Of a DNA stretch of 64,000 nucleotides, positions 46,454-58,079 are shown piece by piece (the first letter of the stretch is position 1; each line of letters begins with the position of its first letter). The DNA is from Thelonectria olida (Eukaryota; Ascomycota; Sordariomycetes; Hypocreales; Nectriaceae): positions 36,791 through 100,790 of the forward strand of contig JAGPYM010000072.1 of NCBI GenBank assembly GCA_020736575.1, written 5' to 3'. Below the pieces are notes generated by a model. The model was not told where the DNA came from and searched no databases. It saw only the letters and a list, made by a program, of their open reading frames with translations. The translations under genes were made by a program, and so were the position numbers.

Positions 46454-48511
46454 TTAAACAGTTCGAAGCGCCTTGAGGATTGACGGGGTGTCCTTTTCTA
46501 GCAGCTTCAACCGGTCGATTCTCTCCGTCCACCTTGGAGTTTCCACCAGCTTCTCAACCCTCAAAGATCCGTCCTTGCCCCATATCAATATCTCATCCTC
46601 CGCAGCCTTTTGAACGGAATTTCCGACAATGAACCCAATCACATGGTCCTGGAAGCTTTTCACCAGTTTGTGGTGATTCACCGCGGACGTTCCCGAACTA
46701 GTGGTCGTCTTCTGCACTGTAGACTCTGTTTCTGGCCTTGCGGAGTGCTCTGCGGAAGCCTCAGCGTACGATTTGAAGATACCATTATCCGCATCGACAA
46801 GAGCATCATGGAACGCATCAAACATGTAGATGACGTCGACGCCGTGATGTGCACACCCTCTCTTCGTTCCGGGGAACGGGTTTCCAAATTCGATGTGGTA
46901 GGGCTGAATGCTGGTCGCGTCACCGTACTTGGCGAGGCGCTGGGCACTCAGCAGGTTTCGCGCGCGGTAGATACCCAAATCAAAGACTGCATCTGAGTGG
47001 AACCGCTCGAGGGCTGCTCGCAAGGCGCTCTGTTCAGAACCTTCGACGAGGCCGTAAGCTTCTAAAACCTGGGCGCCAGCCTCAGCTGTTGGGTAGCTTT
47101 CGGCGAATCCCTGTCGCAGCTTTTTAAGGTCAACATCGGTTTGGGCATGTCCAGCCGACTGTTTGAACCTTGATCAGCAAGAGTGTAGTAACTTACGAGG
47201 GTTTACAAGCTAGACGTATGCAGGCAATCAGATAGGAAACCAACTTACCTCGACGTCCGTAGTGCCAATCATAACTTCAATAGGCTTGTAGGCACCGGGT
47301 TTGATCTCCCGCCGCAGATCCACGTGAGGGAATGATGCAGTCTCCTGGGTCATGGTGAGGCCATCAGCAATAGGCGGCAGCATGAAGACTTGGTTCTCTA
47401 GAGCAGACTCGAGCATGGCCGCCGTTGAGATGTGGCGCAGCGATTCCACTTTATGCTGGCTGCTGCTCTCGGCCTCAATGCCCCAGTGTTGGCACAGCTT
47501 GTCCCAGTTAGCCTCGGCCTCGGCGAGCGGCATTGGCAACAGGGTCAACATGGCTCCAGATTGTACGTGAGCTCTTTGGAAAAGAGGTTTCTCAGTGTGG
47601 GCATCAGCATCCAGAATGTGTGCGTACACACAACTGCCTCCTGTCGAGCTGCCGCACAAGGTGACTTGCTCAGGGTCACCGCCAAACTGGGCGATGTTGC
47701 GCGCCACCCACGTCAAGCCAACTTTCTGATCATACAGGCCGAAGTTGAGGCCTCTAACCTCTGTTCGATCTTGAGTCTTCAGGATGTCGGCCGAGCCGAT
47801 GAGCCCAAACACACCGCCCCTGTAGTTTAAGTTGACGGCGATAACGGGAGACCCGATTTCCAGAGACCGGAGTACGAGACGGGAAGGGTCTAGTCTCAGG
47901 TTATTAGCCATCAACGATCAATTTACTTGGCCTGACGTATGGACTAGGCGAGAATGTCGTTTTTCACGCACCATAGATGGGATCGCTGCCCGCACAAGTT
48001 CCGGCGCCGCCATGGATGTAAACCAGAACAGGCAACTTGGACATTTCGTCAATCCCCGCCCGGGACAATGCGGCCGCATTAGGACGGACGATGAGAAGGT
48101 TCAGACACTCGAATTCAGATTCATCAAGGTCGGGAAAAGCTAGGTACGCTTGGTAGTATTCGCTGTTTTTTACCGCGCTAGGTTGGGGACATTTGGGTCT
48201 AACGGGCATATTCATGGTCAGTATGTGAGGATCCAAGGAAAGAAAAAACATGCTTGTCGTTATTTTTAATTCCATGAAACATACCCGTTCTTGGTCGCAT
48301 CAAAAACGTCATGGGGAAGACGAGTGCGGAGTCTTGCATGCTCCCATCTCTTCGTCACTTCGCCAAATGGAATGCCTAAAAACTCATCCAGGTCGTCCGA
48401 TAGAGATGACTTTTTGCCAACGACTTTCTGATTGTAGCTGGTGGTGGTCCATGTTGGCAACTCCACGACCACCTCCTTTGCAGAATGCTTTGCCTTTGAT
48501 GGTTCGGTCAT
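46454..48511 (-). CDS. type-B carboxylesterase/lipase family protein
   Basis: Four exons (48511-48285, 48198-47972, 47889-47249, 47158-46454), introns 86, 82 and 90 bp, give 599 residues. The alpha/beta-hydrolase features are in order: LGIPFGEV, oxyanion segment VYIHGGAG, NLNYRGGVFGL, the nucleophile elbow VTLCGSSTGGS (G-x-S-x-G, but Ser-Ser-Thr instead of the common ESAG), and HHGVDVIYMFD with the catalytic His. No signal peptide is seen, so it is probably intracellular. The start is the first ATG in the frame (MTEPSKAKHS). It should hydrolyse carboxylic esters; adjacency to an old yellow enzyme and an epoxide hydrolase suggests metabolite processing or xenobiotic turnover. Confidence 0.85.
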
Positions 48512-49708
48512 GTTGCCAATTTGTAACGATATGACTACGAGACGCACGTGATTGTTGTCGAATTCGACTGGTGTACGTGATGACAATTATCGGGAGGGTT
48601 GGTTTGGAACTATGTCTTCTCGGTCGCTCGCTGAGCTATATCTCCTGAGCTGATTTACTTTGGTGAGGTAGATAACGAGGTTAAAATAACGTCACTTTGG
48701 TCAGCAATCTCACAAATTTTCCAGTCCCTTGTTGCGGGACCATGTCGGTGGCGAAAGTTGCATGGCCAAGGAGAAAGGACAGTAAATCGCCGTGAGTCTA
48801 TGGGTCGTGTATGCCGCCAAAGGCAATGACGCGCGGCTTTTGACGGAAGGAGAATCGGGCTCATAACCGCCGCTACCAGTGCCAATCGATGGGCCTCAAG
48901 ATCCAAATGCAGGATCGCCATGTCCACACGACGGCCGCTGCGAGGGGCGTCTAAAGTGCATCCCGTAGAGGACCAGAGGAGTTCACATGAGTCGTTCGAC
49001 AGGAACTTCCTGAAACTCTATCCGACCCGTGATAAATGAGACGTTCAAATCATCCAACTGAACCAAGACACAGAACACAGTGCATGAAAGCCTATTCGAC
49101 GACATACAACTTCAAGATTTTGCAGCATTAGCGGTCCAATATCCACGAGCATGGGGAGACAAACTAACGTCGGCCTGTTAGATTGGATCATGTACAGAGC
49201 ATTGGACAGGGTAGTCATACTGTGACGCCAGGGGCCGCGTCAGGGGCTGGGGATGGCCTGATGCGTTTAGGAGGAGACGGATGCTCAATCAACCACGGAG
49301 GAGACCTCCTGGAGACACAATACACACACATCTAGCTTTTCGACACGGCCACCAGTCAATGGGCCCATTCCGGGGCATGCTGGTGAGTCAGAGTGAAAGT
49401 TATGATAGCAATAGCACTAAGATGACTATGACGTAGTAGCTGGTTCGAAACCCCATTAAGAGTGAGTCATGAGTGTTAGAGCACCTACCGAATTTGACCC
49501 GGCGGCAGGGATATAGATCTTCATCTTTGAGCTGAGTGATAGGTACAACACTATTTTCTCTTTGGTGCTGATTTCGTGTAAGGTGTTAGTTGAAATGGCT
49601 TATAGAAAAGGGCATACTGAACACATCTAGTTGTATTCCTGGCCTTCTTGTTTTTGTAACCCTCCTACCTTTCGAACTCCACGGCTACAGCCTTGACCGT
49701 TTGTTAAA
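48512..49708. promoter_or_regulatory. divergent intergenic region of 1.2 kb
   Basis: No gene or RNA is supported. It must contain the promoters of the esterase (minus) and the epoxide hydrolase (plus). No clear paired CGG site was found by eye. Confidence 0.35.
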
Positions 49709-51059
49709 ATGCCTTATTCACTCCCCGACGATGCAAGGCCCTTCTCTCTGCACATACCTGATAACGAGTATACGGAATTCGAACAGCTTCTTCGTCTCTC
49801 ACGCGTTGGGCCTTTGACTTGGGAAAATCAGCACCAAGATCGCCGCTATGGCGTCCCACACGAATGGCTTGTCTCTACCAAAGAGTATTGGCTGAACTCC
49901 TTTGACTGGCGCGCCCAGGAGCGACGGATCAATTCGTTCCCAAACTACAAGATTTCGGTCCAAGACAAGAAAGGTGGTGTCGACCTCCATTTTGTGGGCC
50001 TCTTCTCAACCAAAGAGGACGCAATTCCTATTGTCCTCCTACATGGTTGGCCGGGCAGCTTTCTCGAGTTCCTTCCTATGCTTGACCTCATTCAAAAGAA
50101 GTATGAGTCTGCCGAATTGCCATTTCATATTATCGTTCCATCTTTACCCGGCTACACTCTTAGCTCAGGTCCGCCCCAGGACAAGGCGTGGGTGGCGGAA
50201 GATGCGGCAAGAATCATTGATCAAGTACTGAAGAAGCTCGGCTTTGATCAATATGTCGTCCAAGGCGGAGATGTCGGATGCCTTGTAGCTTCCCTTCTCG
50301 GGACGATGTATGATTCCGTTGTCGGAGTGCATCGTAAGTGTCGATCGTTCCAGACCCTTACAGATAGAAGTTGAGATGGTCAGTCAATTTGCTGCCCAGC
50401 TTGGATCAAGTTGAGGCCGATGACCCTGATCTTTCCGAAATTGAGAGGCAAGCTGTCCAGCAAGGAAAGGAGCGCTTCCAAACGCCTACATCGGGCGCCG
50501 CTGTCATGAACAGCACACGGCCTGCTACTATTGGAGCGGTGGTCTCGTCCAATCCTTTAGCTTTGTTGGCTTGGTGAGCCTCTGATATCCTTGGCTCTTT
50601 TTTTTTTTACTTGACTGACAGTTGGAAGGATCGGGGAGAAGTTCCTAGAGTGGCCAGAGGAAGATGTCAGCATTGACGAAGTTTTGACCGACGTGTCACT
50701 GTACTGGTTCACGGACAGCTTTCCGCGCTGCAGCTATACATATCGCGGGACTTTTCTAGTTGGCCCTCCTCCAAGCCTGCCTTTCATTAACAAGCCCTTC
50801 GGATTCTCATGGTTCATGCATGAGCTGGCGCCAGCCCCTAGGAAGATTCTGGAAAGCAAGGGAAAGTTGCTTTTCTACAGGCAACATGAGAAGGTAGGTC
50901 GCATCTCCCTGATTCCTTTTTTAAATAAATTCGAAAGTGAAACAAAGGGCTGAACAGTGGTAGGGCGGACACTTCGCAGCCCTGGAGCGGCCAGTTGAAT
51001 TTCTCCAGGATATTGAGGATTTCATGAAGGCTGTGTTAACAGAGATAAGGCATTCTTGA
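49709..51059 (+). CDS. epoxide hydrolase (EPHN, alpha/beta-hydrolase type)
   Basis: Exons 49709-50333, 50384-50573, 50629-50893, 50964-51059 (introns 50, 55, 70 bp) give 391 residues, typical for fungal soluble or microsomal-type epoxide hydrolases. The N-terminal EPHN segment holds RLSRVGPLTWEN and KEYWLNSFDWRAQE. Then come the oxyanion loop HGWPGS (112-117), VPSLPGYTLS, and the nucleophile Asp188 in QGGDVG. The lid contains VSLYWFTDSFPR, and the C-terminal GGHFAALERP carries the catalytic His363 at the start of the last exon. No signal or membrane anchor is seen. It converts epoxides to vicinal diols. Next to a Zn2Cys6 regulator on the same strand. Confidence 0.9.
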
Positions 51060-51728
51060 TTGTGTGGGGTTGATGTGCGCCGCCTACTACTACTACTATA
51101 TGTAGCCGACCATCCTTTTCACGTCAAAGAGCATACCCTGGTCACCTTTCCCGGTTGCCATTCGCCGATAACGGACCCCAGCCAATCACAATGCTCTGGG
51201 GTCCTTTTGCATTGAAAAAGGAGGACGTGCTCCGGTGAGGTCTCTTGGGCTTGCGGAGTGCAGGTTCCCAACTATAGCGCCGCGTGCTAGCTTCTACAAA
51301 CCTGTCGACATGACGACATTCCATTTTAAGCCTGGATTGTTAAGTAGCAATTAGCTAAAGTGCTGCAGTTTCATTTAATACAGAACATATCTCGTACCGT
51401 CCTGTAATAGAGATCCAACATTTAAAGGCAGCTAGGCATTCCATATACTAGTATATACGCCTTACAATTAGCAACTATGAAAAAGCCGTATTAATTAGAT
51501 GAAGACCTCGCCTGAGGGTGGCTTTACATCTAGGAAGTGAATATATAGGAGGGGAAGTTAGTATGCTGAACCCTGCGCTACTAGAGGAGGAGCTCCGGCC
51601 TGGGTACAGCCGTCATCAAGAGTCGGCATCTTGACCTTTTACCGAAATGTGGAGAAACGGCTTCTACGTAAATGGAATTTCTCGAGTGTCGCCTTCTTTC
51701 TCCCTCGCTTCCTCGGTCAAGCATCACC
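51060..51728. other. intergenic before the regulator gene
   Basis: No supported gene. CTACTACTACTACTATATGTAG near 51085 is a small trinucleotide repeat. About 51340-51560 is somewhat AT-rich. The promoter of the regulator should lie at the right end. Confidence 0.35.
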
Positions 51729-53884
51729 ATGCCGCGATCATCAGAACGAAAGGGCCCCCCGCGGCGTGAAGGCCTTCCGCCGCGATTCTACCAACAGAAG
51801 TCTATCGCGTAAGTGTTGCAACCCACGAGTTGGATTATCCGATTCGCTCAGCCTTCATCAGATGTCGTGCGTGCCATGCTCGCAAGGTCCGTTGTTCCGG
51901 GGGCAAACCATGCGACAACTGTACTTGCGCTTCTGAATGCATTTACCCATCGCGCGATAGGCAAATTAAGATACACCAAAGGTAAGCGGGCCACACACTC
52001 GATGAAATTCATGCGCCTAACCGAGACAGTTCTCTGGATCGGATTCTGGAAGAAAACGAACAATTGCGGGCTTGCCATCAGCCAACAGCCACTCCTCCAC
52101 CAACAGTCCTGGAAACCAATGCGCACAAGAACAATGAAGGAAATGAGGCTGCACAAAACCCAATCGTGGAAGAGAGACCTTGGTTCACCCACATCAAAAC
52201 TTCCGATCCGCCAATTTGGATTGGGGAGATGGCCGATGCTGCTTTTGCTACCCGATTTCGCCAGTTTGCATCTTCGCCCCAAACACCAAGCCATATTCCC
52301 CGTGTGCAGTATGCGACAGACGAAACCCTGCTGAGCCTCTCGTCATCTTCGCTCACATGGCCATCTCCGACGCGCGCCAGGTTCCTAGCCGAGGCAGCGT
52401 TGCGATCTCTTTGTCGCTGCTATCATATCGTACGGCGAAGTGAGATTCTCAGTGCGCTGGAGACAATGACTCAAGACGGCTTGAGGCCCCCGAAGGAGCC
52501 CATCTTCGTTTCTAAAATGTGGGCTCTTTTCGCCATTGGCGAATTGTACGCGAACCGATCTGCCGCTTCGAGCCTCACCTTCCCGGGGCTGGCCTACTTT
52601 GCCCATGCCAGTGAGATGCTTCGCGTCGTCAGCGAACGGCCGCAGCTGGATGTCGTCGAAACGATGCTTCTTCTAGTAGGTGCTGCATCTTATCTTCGGT
52701 TGCTTCTTGCTCTAACATGACGCTAGTCATTGTACTCGTTGCAGTTGAACCGTCGACACTCAGCATGTATCCTCGCGGGTTCTGCAATGCGCGTGGCTAC
52801 AGTCATGGGACTTCATCTCACCATCGACCACGCCCATATCCCCGACGCAGAGATTCGAGAGCATCGCAATCGCCTTTGGTGGACAACATATGTCTTCGAT
52901 CGAATGTGGTGTTCCAAGGTTGGGTTGCCTGTATTAGTATCCGACGATGACATCTCGGTTGATCTACCTTCTGAAGCCCACGGTCCAAATGCTGATGACT
53001 TTGTGGACCATGAGTATCTGAAAGCAGGTGTCAAGCTGGCCAAGATTGCTGGGACCATTACGAAATCCATCTATGACAGGAGAAACACGCGTGGGCCTTT
53101 TTCTCGACGCGTGCAGGAAGTGAGAAAAGCTCTCCGCCTCTGGTCAGAAGAGCTTCCGGCGCACCTTCAGTTGAACCAGCCCATCAAACCAGACGGGAAG
53201 GTCATTTCGCAGCAACTGTCGTTCAACCAGGTAGGATCTAGTTGCCTTAAACGCGCCTATGGAAACTGACTTTCTTAGTTATTGATTTTGACAACTCGCC
53301 CAATCCTTCTCCTCGTGCTCCGCGAGCATCTAGCAGCTTTACGAGGGACAGGCGAAGAATCACGCATTCCTGAGTCTGCGCGAGCAATTGCTGACGCATG
53401 CTGTCGGGCTGCGCGACACTCGTGTTCCCTCTTGGAGGAATGCTGGATCAATGGGACGTTTCATGTGTTTGACTATTTTTATACCCAGTACCTATTCTCA
53501 GCGGCGACAGTGCTTGCAATTTCCAGCTTGCTAGGTCAGGCAGACTCTCACAGCGACGCCGAAGGGTTTGAGAACGCCATGAACTTCCTCGAGCAACTAC
53601 AGCAAAGCGGCAACTTCGCAGCAAATGAATTCTGCTCTCATGTGAATGGCATTAAGAATCTTCTCCAATGCTTGAGTTCGCCGGATTCTTCGAGTGGTGA
53701 GCCAATGCCTGCCTCCACGCCGTCATGGGACACTCAGTTGTCGGTGTTTGATATCGGAATAGCACACACAGCAGAGTCGGCTGTTTATGATCCATGTTTA
53801 CAGCAGTTCTTGGCGGATGATAGCTTGGATCTTTCACTATTTGATGGTTTTATCAACGATGAAGAGCTTCAGTCCCTCTGCTGA
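51729..53884 (+). CDS. Zn2Cys6 transcription factor (fungal-specific regulator)
   Basis: Five exons (51729-51808, 51862-51981, 52030-52675, 52727-53230, 53279-53884) give an uninterrupted protein of 651 residues. The zinc cluster is encoded in exon 2: CRACHARKVRC then CDNCTCASEC, with a basic linker (PSRDRQIKIHQR) and a short coiled coil (LDRILEENEQLRA) for dimerisation. The middle homology region contains the typical RLWWTTYVFDRMWCSKVG and VSDDDISVDLP. The C-terminal tail is acidic (LADDSLDLSLFDGFINDEE), as in activation domains. It should be a nuclear activator of nearby genes; the epoxide hydrolase just upstream and the wider right-hand group are candidates. ATG 51729 opens exon 1 in frame. 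Confidence 0.88.
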
Positions 53885-54229
53885 GTTAACGCGACGGAAC
53901 CCTCCGACCGTCACAGCTCTCACTGACAGAGAACATGAGTTAAAAGAGTTAGATAAAATTAAAAATATTATCCTCCAACTTGAAACCATAAGTACTACCG
54001 GTTAGGAGTTTGGGGCCGAGCGAAATTAAGCCACCTGAATCTTTGATCCCATCAATCAGGATTAGAGAGAAGACAATGGAAGCTTCGGCTTTCAAGATTG
54101 GCGTGTTTCCCAAGAGACCTTTGACAAGTTGCATGTGGTCAGAAGTTACTAGGAGATTGGACAAGTTCTGCACTAGGCTCGAATCGTAGCCGCCCAAGGA
54201 TACGGTTAGCTGTATACCATCTCTCATGC
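53885..54229. other. convergent intergenic region
   Basis: A minus-strand frame (53949-54233, about 90 codons) overlaps the downstream end of the next gene but shows no domain. I do not support it as a gene. Otherwise it is the 3' ends of two converging genes. Confidence 0.3.
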
Positions 54230-56118
54230 TCATTCTGTGGGAGTCTTGTCAGCATCGGAGTCGACGACTGCTTTGATTGCTGCAGTTCTTGCAATCCTCT
54301 CTAACACAATGCAGAAGCACAAGAGGCGGTCTAGATCACAGCCTTCGCGCTGTTTCTCTCTGATAAATCGCACAAGCTGTCTTATGAGGGCAATGTTGCC
54401 GAAAACACCATTATTGTCAGGGCAATGGAGGATATGTGACAGCAGAGTGATCACGGCACATAACAGATCTTGCAGCAGACACCTGATGATATTGTCAGTG
54501 CATTGTATGTGTCTTTAGACTTCAAGTCTTACCATAAATCGGTGTATGAAATGGATCCCACGTGCTGGGATAATTGCAAGATATCCCGACATGGCTGTGG
54601 TGAGATAAACGCCAAGGGTTGATCTAGCACCTCTCAAAAGCCTGTGCGAGTTGCAACCAAGGAACCTCGCAACGCCCGATTGATGATATCCGCGCATCTG
54701 TACAAGGTGCAGTGCAACGTGACAATCGGAAGATCATGTCGTATTGTTTTAGCCAGGTCTGGGTCCCAGGGTTGAAGTCCTGGTGTTTGTTGCATCCAAT
54801 CCCGTATTTCTTCCCTGAGATTCAAAGCTTCTTCAACACTTTCGGTAGTGTCAATTGAATGGTGGAGTCTATACAAGAATCTCTGTGCCTTGTGTTCGAT
54901 GATGAGAAGCTTGATTCGCGAGGTGAAGCAGGCTCGGTCACCCTCTTCGAGCTGCCAGTTGACGGGGAAAGGGGCCTCGAGACGATGTTCAAAGAGAGCT
55001 GAAGGCGAACCAGAGTGAAGGCTGGCAGTAACCTCGAGGACGAAAGCTGCCCAAAATATTCTTCGTCTCTCGTCAGTTTCAGCGAGAGTCAGGGTTGTTG
55101 AGACAGCTTCTTTATGTAGCCCTGACGTGCGTACCATCCTTGCAGCGGAGCAAAGGAGGAGATTCATAGTCATTGTGTCGGTTGAGCCGCCAAAAAACAT
55201 GGCCATTAACAGCAAAGCCTGAATAGCGAGGATGCTTGGCGTCGCTATCAGTTCTTCGTAGACACAGAAAGAATTCTTGAAGAAACTCCACGCAATTTCC
55301 GAGATGGATCTGAATGAGTCGTTGAGCGTTTTCAACTGAATTGTCATGGCGAGGACAGCATTCAAGCAAGCCCACCAAGCTGGGTCGTGAATTTTGCTGT
55401 CGAGAGGAAACCTGCTAGACAAGTTGAACAGAGATTGCTCATCAAAAATTGGCAGCATAATGTTGATTTCGCCGAGAAAGATTTCAAGCAGAGGTTGGAC
55501 TTCGGCTTCTGGGAACATCGGGATGAACAATTTGGACCGAGGGTTTCTGTGCCTGATTTCACTTCTCAGATTAGCGACATGTTCTTCACCCAGACCCAAA
55601 ACTGGGTGTTCGGCGAGAACCTGACGGAGTCGTGCAGCATTGTTATGACCATCCTGTGATGCAAATTGGACGTGGTTTGTGGTTTGGAGACTGGGTGCCG
55701 TGGATATTTGTTCACTAGAAGCATTAACAACACCCCAGGGAGCGCTGCTACTGCTGCTGATTGCTTGCGCTTGGCTTCCTTCCTTGAGTCGTGGTGCGTT
55801 GCTAATCAAGCTCGCACTCGCCGTACTCTCTTTAAGACTAGACCCATGAAGGAGTGTTTCGACTTGTATCAATCGTTGTTCCAGGGAGGGCCCCCTTGGA
55901 GGACTACGACGTCAAGTTAGCATTCCATCATATTACCAGCTGTAATTAGCCCACCGATGATTCGGTGAAACAGACGCTCTAGAAATTTTCGGCTGCTTGG
56001 CTTTGCGCGCACAAGTGATATTTCGAGACTCACAGAGGGAGCATGCTGGCTGTTTATCATCGCAGCGGACCTTAGACACTATGCAGCTTTCGCAGGCCTT
56101 TGGTGGTGAGCTTCTCTG
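54230..56118 (-). CDS. second Zn2Cys6 transcription factor, with two frame breaks (possible pseudogene)
   Basis: The zinc cluster lies at about 56094-56008: CESCIVSKVRC then CSLCESRNITC, followed by KAKQPK. An intron (about 55919-55968) leads to LEQRLIQVETLLHGS, but the frames meet only if the six-base G run at 55887-55892 (plus strand C/G tract) is one base shorter. The long middle exon (to about 54634) holds the fungal regulator region, for example HDPAWWACLNAVLAMTIQ and ETDERRRIFWAAFVLEVTASL. A second one-base frame change is needed near 54640-54660 before the C-terminal part (GARSTLGVYLTTAMSGYL; then CLLQDLLCAVITLLSHILH) ending at 54230. No ATG precedes the cluster in frame; a first exon is missing or lost. 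Gene decay or assembly indels would both fit. Confidence 0.6.
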
Positions 56119-56683
56119 TTCCGTGTATGGCCTGGGGTTCGGGGGGGGGTGGTATCAATCCCGTACCTGAGCAACCCGTTTGGCATGTTTCCCTCTTGGG
56201 GCTGTGGGAGAACAACCGAGTTCCATCGGAATGCAGTAGAGGTGTCGTTGCAGAAAACGAGAATAATCTAGACCGGCACCGGCCACAGAAGATAGGAGGC
56301 AGTTGAATACATGATGAGGGTGTCCGGAACGGACTCTAACAACAACCCGAGAAAGCGGGGCCGTGGTTGGCTTACATGATTCGAACCGCCGACCGTTGGT
56401 CATCCAAACGGCCGAAAATTGTACCGAAGACATCGGAAGGAAACTTAGCAAGGCCGACGATGATAGACCAAGTGTATGAGTTGAATGATATAATTGCGCG
56501 TAGGAGGACCCCTTGCAAAACTCTACCCTTCGCAATCCAAGTATAAAACATACCCAATGCCCCTCCTTGTGACAGATAGCTTCTCCCATCATCTCGTCCC
56601 AATCGTGCCTTGCAAGAAAGACCAGTTTTCATCCCTCTTATTGTATCCATCGATCCTTTTCCTCCCGAAAACGTCTTTGAAAA
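56119..56683. promoter_or_regulatory. divergent promoter region between the second regulator and the NmrA-like gene
   Basis: It contains a G9 run near 56142. A minus-strand ATG at about 56235 (MELGCSPTAPRG) might belong to a missing first exon of the regulator, but the intron implied would be only about 35 bp. No other gene is supported. Confidence 0.35.
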
Positions 56684-57574
56684 ATGGGCATCGTGGCTAT
56701 TGCTGGCGGAACCGGTGGCATCGGCCGCGCCTTGGTTGAAGCTATCCTTGCTCGCGGCAAGCATCAAGTCAAAGTTCTTGGTCGAAAGGCATGATACCGT
56801 TCCAGCTTCACATTTCCGAGGTTTTGAGTTAGAAACTAACATGCACAGCCAAACCAGACAATGGCTGCGGAACTTGGAGTTCCCATTATCGCTGTTGATT
56901 ACTCGAGCGTCGATAGCTTGAAGGACGCTTTGGAGGAGAATGAGGTCGACACACTGATTTCGGCCCTCAGTACCATGCCTGAAGAAGGCGTCCCTCCCGA
57001 GGTCAAGATGGTGCGAGCGGCTCAAGCATCGAAACACACCCGCAGGTTTGTGCCCAGCAACTGGGCAATTCCACTGACTGGAAAGTAAGACCCCTCCACC
57101 ATGAAAGCACCACTAGACATGGTGTCATTCGCAGCATGCGCAAGAACTAAACTAAAGTAGGACGGCCAAGAAACTTCCCTCTACCGTAATGAAGGACCAA
57201 ACTCTGGCCGAGCTCGAAAAGACGGATTTGGAATACACGTCATTTTATTGCGGATTTCTTACCGACTTTTTTTGCCACGCCGGCTTACAAGACATATATG
57301 ACACCAATGACTGCTGTTGTTGACATGGCACACAATATGGCAGCAATTCCCGGCTCTGGTAACACTTCGGTAACATTTACGCACACTTTCGATCTCGCAA
57401 AGTACGTCGATCGGGCATTGGACCTCGAGAAGTGGAATCCTGGAAGCTACATTGTGGGAGACAAAGTGACCTGGAACGAATTTGCCGAGATAGCCGAAGC
57501 CGCGAAAGGTAGGTTACCATGTGCTCTTGATTCATACACGAGACTGATTCGAGCCATGTCTCGCAGGTGTCAAG
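56684..57574 (+). pseudogene. NmrA-like NAD(P)-binding reductase truncated by a retrotransposon
   Basis: Exons 56684-56788, 56849-57084, 57161-57508 and 57567-57574. The Rossmann motif GGTGGIGRALVEAIL is at the N-terminus, followed by VKVLGRK, IIAVDYSSVDSLKDALEENE, RFVPSNWAIPLTG, and DKVTWNEFAEIAEAAKGVK at the cut, as in NmrA/isoflavone-reductase-like proteins of about 300 residues. Exon 1 ends AAAG|GCATGA, so intron 1 uses a GC donor with a perfect CTAAC branch. In exon 3 a T7 run (57267-57273) must be T6 to keep frame (TDFF-ATPAY). The LTR begins eight bases into the last exon, removing about 60-80 C-terminal residues. Probably non-functional. Confidence 0.8.
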
Positions 57575-58079
57575 TGTCACGGTCCGTGACGAACACTCCA
57601 TTACGTGCCCTATACTAACCCCACTTTTATTATCCAATTGTTACGGGATCACCTTCTTAAGTGCGATCTAAGGGTTTAGATCACTCTTATAATTATGATC
57701 TAAGGAAAGGCTTATAATCTTAATTGTAATCTAATAAAACACACTTAATATATAAATATATTTATTTAGTATATTAGATAAATATAGCTATTTTAGCTTT
57801 TAATATAATTTAATTATACTTATTTATTTTAAGTATATTACTAAATATAATACTATACCTTTTACTACTTAGACCTTAATACTCTAATCTCTCTATTAAT
57901 ATAAACCTAGAACCCTTTAGTCTTATTTATTAGAAATTAACTAGATTATTATATATTAAAAGCTCTTATTTAGAAGGTTATTATATTACCCTAAGTAATA
58001 TTAAGAATTATTACTATAGCTACCTAATATTAGTAAGGTAATAATATAGCTTATATTACTCCTCCTATAGATATTAAAA
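57575..58079 (+). mobile_element. 5' LTR of a Ty3/Gypsy retrotransposon (right end approximate)
   Basis: TGTCACGGTCCGTGACGA interrupts an exon precisely, the form of a fungal Gypsy LTR start. The first 120 bases are little mutated; the rest becomes AT-rich. The likely end is just before TGGAAGATTAGAGCG (58081-58095), which resembles a mutated primer-binding site for initiator tRNA-Met. Both the end and the primer site are inference. Confidence 0.6.

Noticed and set aside
53949..54233. 94-codon minus-strand frame after the second regulator
   Set aside because: It begins at the regulator's end and has no domain. It could only be a 3' exon if an extra intron existed, and no signals support that.
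56155..57037. Long minus-strand frames opposite the NmrA-like gene
   Set aside because: They are antisense to an exon set with clear Rossmann motifs and contain no domain of their own.
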